Made by a program: the position numbers and the translations under genes. A stretch of 64,000 bases of DNA. Source: Xylocopa sonorina. Taxonomy: Eukaryota; Arthropoda; Insecta; Hymenoptera; Apidae. Shown here piece after piece: positions 58,221-64,000 of this stretch (the first letter of the stretch is position 1; each line of letters starts with the position of its first letter). Below the pieces are notes generated by a model. The model made no database searches. It was not told the DNA's origin and saw only the letters and a program-made list of their open reading frames with translations. The DNA lies in contig NW_027490163.1 in assembly GCF_050948175.1 (NCBI RefSeq), positions 186,001 through 250,000 on the forward strand. Direction: 5' to 3'.

Positions 58221-60218
58221 ACATCTGCAAACGCTACTTCCTAGCATGGAAGTGTCGCATTTACATTCTTTTGAAGTGAATACGAGGTATACATGACACT
58301 TCGCAATGAATATTATACCTTATCATGAAACATAGAAGAGAGGTCCGATATCGCGTTTTAGGAAGCATTAGAACTCTATTGCTGCGATACGTAGACATCA
58401 GCAAACCCTATTTCCTAGCATGGAAGTGTCATATTTACATTCTTTTGAAGTGAATACGAGGTATACATGACACTTCGCAATGAATATTATATCTTATCAT
58501 GAAACATAGGAGTGAGATGCGATATCGCGTTCTAAGAAGCATTAGAACTCTATTGCTACGATACATAGACATCTGCAAACGCTATTTCCTAGCATGGAAG
58601 TGTCGCATTTACATTCTTTTGAAGTGAATACGAGATATACATGACAATTCGCAATGAATATTATAGCTTATCATGAAACATAGGAATGAGGTGCTATATC
58701 GCATTTTGAGAAGCATTAAAACTATATTGCTATTATACGTAGACATCTGCAAACTCTATTTCCTAGCAAGGAAATTTCGCACTTACATTCCACTGAAGTG
58801 AATACGTGGTATACATAACATTACACAATGAATATTATATCTTATTACGAAACATAGAAGTGAAATACGACAACTCGTTTTAAGAAGCATTAGTACTCTA
58901 TTACTGTGATACGTAGACATCTGCAAACAATATTTCCTAGCAAGGAAGTGTCGCATTTACATTCTTTTGAAGTGAATACGAGGTATACATGACACTTCGC
59001 AATGAATATTATACCTTATCATGAAACATAGAAGAGAGGTGCGATAACGCATTTTAGGGAGCATTAGAACTCTATTGCTGCGATACGTAGACATCTGCAA
59101 ACGCTATTTCCTAGCATGGAAGTGTCGCATTTACATTCTTTTGAAGTGAATACGATATATACATGACACTTCGCATTGAATATTATAGCTTATCATGAAA
59201 CATAGGAATGAGGTGCTATATCGCATTTTGAGAAGCATTAAAACTATATTGCTATTATACGTAGACATCTGCAAACTCTATTTCCTAGCAAGGAAATTTC
59301 GCACTTACATTCCACTGAAGTGAATACGAGGTATACATAACATTACACAATGAATATTATATCTTATTACGAAACATAGAAGTGAAATACGACAACTCGT
59401 TTTAAGAAGCATTAGTACTCTATTACTGTGATACGTAGACATCTGCAAACAATATTTCCTAGCAAGGAAGTGTCGCATTTACATACTTTTGAAGTGAATA
59501 CGAGGTATACATGACACTTCGCAATGAATATTATACCTTATCATGAAACATAGAAGAGAGGTGCGATATCGCGTTCTAAGAAGCATTAGAACTCTATTGC
59601 TACGATACGTAGACATCTGCAAACACTATTTCCTAGCATGGAAGTGTCTCATTTACATTATTTTGAAGTGAATACGAGGTATACATGACACTTCGCAATG
59701 AATATTATATCTTATCATGAAACATAGTGGTGAGATGCGATATCGCGTTTTAAGAAGCATTAGAACCCTATTGCAACGATACGTAGACATCTGCAAACAA
59801 TATTCCCTAGCAAGGAAGTGTCGCATTTACATTCCTTTGAAGTGAATACGAAGTATACATGACACTTCATAATGAATATTATATCTTATCATGAAACATA
59901 GAAGTGAGATGCGATATTGGGTTTTAAGAAGCTTTAGAACTCTATTGCTACGATACGTAGACATCTGCAAACAATATTTCCTAGCATGCAAGTGGCGCAT
60001 TTACATTCTGTTGAAGTGAATACGAGGTATACATGACACTTCGCAATGAATATTATATCTTATCATGAAACATAGAAATGAGATGCGACATCGCGTTTTG
60101 AGAAGCATTAGAACCCTATTGCTTTGAAACGTAGACATCTGCAAACTCTACTTCCTAGCAGGGAAGTGTCGCAATTACATTCTTTTGAAGTGAACACGAA
60201 GTGTACATGACACTTCAT

Positions 60219-63176
60219 AATGAATATTATATCTTATCATGGAACATAGAAGTGAGATGCGATATCGCGTTCTAAGAAGCATTAGAACTCTATTGCTGCG
60301 ATACGTAGACATCTGCAAACGCTATTTCCTAGCATGGAAGTGTCTTATTTACATTCTTTTGAAGTGAATGCGAGATATACATGACACTTCGCAATGAATA
60401 TTATATCTTATAATGATACATAGAAGTGAGATGCGATATCGCGTTCTATGAAGCATTAGAACTCTATTGCTGCGACACGCAGACATCTGCAAACGCTATT
60501 TCCTAGCATGGAAGGGTCGCATTTACACTCTTTTGAAGTGAGTACGAGGTATACATAACACTCCATAATGAATATTATATCTTATCATGAAACATAGGAA
60601 TGAGGTGCTATATAGCGTTTTGAGAAGCATTAGAACTCTATTGCTAATATACGTAGACATCTGCAAACTCTATTTCCTAGCACGGACATGTGGCACTTAC
60701 ATTCCACTGAAGTGAATACGAGGTATACATAACATTACACAATGAGTATTATATCTTATTATGAAACATAGAAATGAAATACGACATCTCGTTTTAAGAA
60801 GCATTAGTACTCTATTGCTGTGATACGTAGACATCTGCAAACAATATTTCCTAGCAAGGAAGTGTCGCATTTACATTTTTGTGAAGTGAAATCGAGGTAT
60901 ACATGACACTTCGCAATGAATATTATATCTTATCATGGAACATAGAAGTGAGATGCGATATCGCGTTCTAAGAAGCATTAGAACCCAATTGCTACGATAC
61001 GTAGACATCTGCAAACGCTACTACCTAGCATGGAAGTGTCGCATTTACATTCTTTTGAAGTGAATACGAGGTATACATGACACTTCGCAATGAATATTAT
61101 ATCTTATCATGAAACATAGAAGTGAGATGCGATATCGCGTTCTGAGAAGCATTAGAACTCTATTGCTACGATACGTAGACATCTGCAAACGCTACTTCCT
61201 AGCATGGAAGTGTCGCATTTACATTCTTTTGAAGTGAATACGAGGTATACATGACACTTCGCAATGAATATTATACCTTATCATGAAACATAGAAGAGAG
61301 GTCCGATATCGCGTTTTAGGAAGCATTAGAACTCTATTGCTGCGATACGTAGACATCAGCAAACCCTATTTCCTAGCATGGAAGTGTCATATTTACATTC
61401 TTTTGAAGTGAATACGAGGTATACATGACACTTCGCAATGAATATTATATCTTATCATGAAACATAGGAGTGAGATGCGATATCGCGTTCTAAGAAGCAT
61501 TAGAACTCTATTGCTACGATACATAGACATCTGCAAACGCTATTTCCTAGCATGGAAGTGTCGCATTTACATTCTTTTGAAGTGAATACGAGATATACAT
61601 GACAATTCGCAATGAATATTATAGCTTATCATGAAACATAGGAATGAGGTGCTATATCGCATTTTGAGAAGCATTAAAACTATATTGCTATTATACGTAG
61701 ACATCTGCAAACTCTATTTCCTAGCAAGGAAATTTCGCACTTACATTCCACTGAAGTGAATACGTGGTATACATAACATTACACAATGAATATTATATCT
61801 TATTACGAAACATAGAAGTGAAATACGACAACTCGTTTTAAGAAGCATTAGTACTCTATTACTGTGATACGTAGACATCTGCAAACAATATTTCCTAGCA
61901 AGGAAGTGTCGCATTTACATTCTTTTGAAGTGAATACGAGGTATACATGACACTTCGCAATGAATATTATACCTTATCATGAAACATAGAAGAGAGGTGC
62001 GATAACGCATTTTAGGGAGCATTAGAACTCTATTGCTGCGATACGTAGACATCTGCAAACGCTATTTCCTAGCATGGAAGTGTCGCATTTACATTCTTTT
62101 GAAGTGAATACGATATATACATGACACTTCGCATTGAATATTATAGCTTATCATGAAACATAGGAATGAGGTGCTATATCGCATTTTGAGAAGCATTAAA
62201 ACTATATTGCTATTATACGTAGACATCTGCAAACTCTATTTCCTAGCAAGGAAATTTCGCACTTACATTCCACTGAAGTGAATACGAGGTATACATAACA
62301 TTACACAATGAATATTATATCTTATTACGAAACATAGAAGTGAAATACGACAACTCGTTTTAAGAAGCATTAGTACTCTATTACTGTGATACGTAGACAT
62401 CTGCAAACAATATTTCCTAGCAAGGAAGTGTCGCATTTACATACTTTTGAAGTGAATACGAGGTATACATGACACTTCGCAATGAATATTATACCTTATC
62501 ATGAAACATAGAAGAGAGGTGCGATATCGCGTTCTAAGAAGCATTAGAACTCTATTGCTACGATACGTAGACATCTGCAAACACTATTTCCTAGCATGGA
62601 AGTGTCTCATTTACATTATTTTGAAGTGAATACGAGGTATACATGACACTTCGCAATGAATATTATATCTTATCATGAAACATAGTGGTGAGATGCGATA
62701 TCGCGTTTTAAGAAGCATTAGAACCCTATTGCAACGATACGTAGACATCTGCAAACAATATTCCCTAGCAAGGAAGTGTCGCATTTACATTCCTTTGAAG
62801 TGAATACGAAGTATACATGACACTTCATAATGAATATTATATCTTATCATGAAACATAGAAGTGAGATGCGATATTGGGTTTTAAGAAGCTTTAGAACTC
62901 TATTGCTACGATACGTAGACATCTGCAAACAATATTTCCTAGCATGCAAGTGGCGCATTTACATTCTGTTGAAGTGAATACGAGGTATACATGACACTTC
63001 GCAATGAATATTATATCTTATCATGAAACATAGAAATGAGATGCGACATCGCGTTTTGAGAAGCATTAGAACCCTATTGCTTTGAAACGTAGACATCTGC
63101 AAACTCTACTTCCTAGCAGGGAAGTGTCGCAATTACATTCTTTTGAAGTGAACACGAAGTGTACATGACACTTCAT
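60219..63176 (+). repeat. 17-monomer unit, copy 2 (2,958 bp)
   Basis: Apparent perfect copy of 57261-60218. The similarity ends near 63193, where ATCTTTTCATG replaces ATCTTATCATG. The lack of visible divergence over almost 3 kb, in an array where neighbouring monomers often differ by 10 or more bases, implies a very recent event. An assembly duplication is the alternative. Confidence 0.88.
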
Positions 63177-64000
63177 AATGAATATTATATCTTTTCATGA
63201 AACATAGAAGTGAGATGCGATATTGCGTTTTAAGAAGCATTAGAACTCTATTGCTACGATACGTAGACATCGGCAAACGCTATTTCCTAGCATGGAAGTG
63301 TTGCATTTACATTCTTTTGAAGTGAATACGAGGTATACATGACACTTCGCAATGGATATTATATCTTATCATGAAACATAGATGTGAGATGCGATATCGC
63401 GCTCTAAGAAGCATTGGAACTCTATTGCTACGATACGTAGACATCTGCAACGGCTATTTGCTAGCATGGAAGTGTCGCATTTACATTCTTTTGAAGTGAA
63501 TACGAGATATACATGACACTTCGCAGTGAGTATTATATCTTATCATGAAAAATAGGAATGAGGTGCTGTATCGCGTTTTGAGAAGCATTAGAACTCCCTT
63601 GCTAATATACGTAGACATCTGCAAACTCTATTTCCTAGCAAGGAAATTGTCGCATTTACATTCCATTGAAGTGAATACGAGGTATACATGACATTTCGCA
63701 ATGGATATTATATCTTATCATGAAACATAGAAATGAGATGCGACATCTCGTTTTAAGAAGTATTAGAACTCTATTCTTTCGATACGTGGTCTGGAAACGC
63801 TATTTCCTAGCACGGAAGATTCGTATTTACATTCCGTTGAAGTGAATATGAGGTATACATGACACTCCATAATGAATATTATATCTTATCATGAATCATA
63901 GCTGTGAGATACGATATCCCGTTTTAAGAAGCATTAGAACTCTATTCCTACGATGCGTAGACATCTGCAAATGTTATTTCCTAGCAAGGAAGTGTCGCAT
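63177..64000 (+). repeat. Module shared with 8.6-9.3, 13.5-14.4 and 54.4-54.9 kb
   Basis: CATCGGCAAACG, GCAACGGCTATT, GGTGCTGTATCGCG, GATACGTGGTCTGG (3-bp deletion), GAATATGAGG and ACGATATCCCG follow in the same order as near 13.5-14.4 kb. The GGAAATTGTCGC insertion and CATTCCGTTG near its end are shared with 51.97-52.18 kb, making this copy a hybrid of two versions. The array continues past the window end at monomer position about 28. Confidence 0.75.

Larger units (their letters stand above)
58059..58232 (+). repeat. Reference monomer, close to the array consensus
   Basis: This 174-bp unit differs from the consensus I derived by eye at about four positions (two near its start, two in the GTTCTGAG stretch) and serves as a coordinate frame. 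Numbering starts at GCTA. Landmarks are GAAGTGTC at 17-24, GTATAC at 55-60, GACACTTC at 63-70, AATATT at 77-82, TCATGA at 91-96, GCGATATCGC at 113-122, and CTACG-ATA-CGTAG at 150-162. The unit carries nine CpG, counting the one at the junction with the next monomer. The start of the unit is arbitrary because the array has no natural edge in this window. Confidence 0.9.
57261..60218 (+). repeat. 17-monomer unit, copy 1 (2,958 bp)
   Basis: This unit is 17 x 174 bp and is followed directly by a second copy. Private states checked line by line recur at +2,958, including TATAATGATAC, GACACGCAGAC, TATATAGCG, CACGGACATGTGG, GATACATAGAC, GACAATTCGC, CGATATATAC, ACATACTTTTG, CATAGTGGTG and ATTCCCTAGC. 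I saw no mismatch. The left edge is set by CTTCGCAATG (57260) versus CTTCATAATG (60218). Confidence 0.88.
1..64000 (+). repeat. 174-bp satellite DNA array, about 368 monomers
   Basis: The whole window is a head-to-tail tandem array. The motif AGACATCTGC recurs at 161, 335, 509, 683 and 857, an exact 174-bp step, and the same phase can be followed to the last bases with only small indels. All monomers read in the same direction; I saw no inverted block. The consensus is about 36% G+C with near-equal A and T. Monomers differ by point changes and a few indels of 1-11 bp. Monomers of 150-180 bp are common in centromeric and pericentromeric satellites of animals and plants, so that location is likely but inferred. 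No unique DNA, transposon, RNA gene or credible coding gene interrupts the array. I do not recognise the family or host. Confidence 0.98.

Noticed and set aside
1..64000. CRISPR array
   Set aside because: The regular 174-bp spacing comes from a continuous repeat: there are no unique spacers between short identical repeats, and no cas genes.
1..64000. Primate alpha satellite (171 bp) because of similar length and higher-order repeats
   Set aside because: The period is 174, not 171, no CENP-B box pattern was found, and the sequence does not resemble the alpha-satellite consensus as I know it. The similarity is in organisation only.
1..64000. Plant 178-bp centromere repeat, suggested by short shared strings such as TGAGAAGCA
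   Set aside because: Only short low-information matches, with no co-linear similarity along the monomer.
1..64000. tRNA, rRNA, telomeric repeat or microsatellite tracts
   Set aside because: I saw no cloverleaf or B-box pattern, no rRNA-like conserved core, no telomere-type short repeat and no simple-sequence run in the reading; the 174-bp phase is continuous.

Overview
The window is one uninterrupted block of eukaryotic satellite DNA. Every part I read, from base 1 to base 64000, is a head-to-tail array of a 174-bp monomer in a single orientation. Phase counting of a shared motif from one end to the other gives about 368 monomers, with a net loss of roughly 60 bases from small indels. I found no unique sequence, transposon, RNA gene or credible protein gene, and both window ends lie inside the array. 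The consensus monomer is about 36% G+C (hand count). It is not depleted in CpG: 9 CpG per unit, observed/expected about 1.6. I do not recognise the family and cannot name the species. The size suits a centromeric or pericentromeric satellite, and the CpG content argues weakly for a host with little cytosine methylation, for example many invertebrates.

The interest lies in the array's architecture. Variant monomers are linked into multi-monomer modules that have been copied at several scales. Approximate layout: 1-9.95 kb, mixed divergent monomers with no strong higher-order period. 9.95-12.5 kb, an 8-monomer repeat (1,391 bp). 12.5-16.6 kb, a mosaic of modules found elsewhere. 16.6-20.9 kb, a 12/13-monomer tandem duplication. 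20.35-22.4 kb, a copy of 10.45-12.5 kb. 22.4-37.9 kb, a homogenised core with a 10-monomer unit (1,738 bp) and 3-, 7- and 8-monomer derivatives. About 37.9-40.46 kb, a return to divergent monomers like those at the window start. 40.46-47.1 kb, a 14-monomer tandem duplication (2,435 bp) plus 8-monomer sub-units. 47.1-55.5 kb, a mosaic with order-swapped modules. 55.5-57.26 kb, divergent monomers. 57,261-63,176, two 17-monomer copies (2,958 bp each) with no difference seen where compared. 63.18-64 kb, a module also present near 8.6, 13.5 and 54 kb.

No genes work together here. If the locus has a function it is structural (centromere, heterochromatin, nucleosome phasing) or depends on satellite transcripts. 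Within the monomer, the visible candidates for function are a perfect 10-bp palindrome, a 5+5-bp dyad and an 8-bp inverted repeat. The short open frames (up to 94 codons) are explained by the period: 174 = 3 x 58, so a frame open in one monomer tends to stay open in the next.
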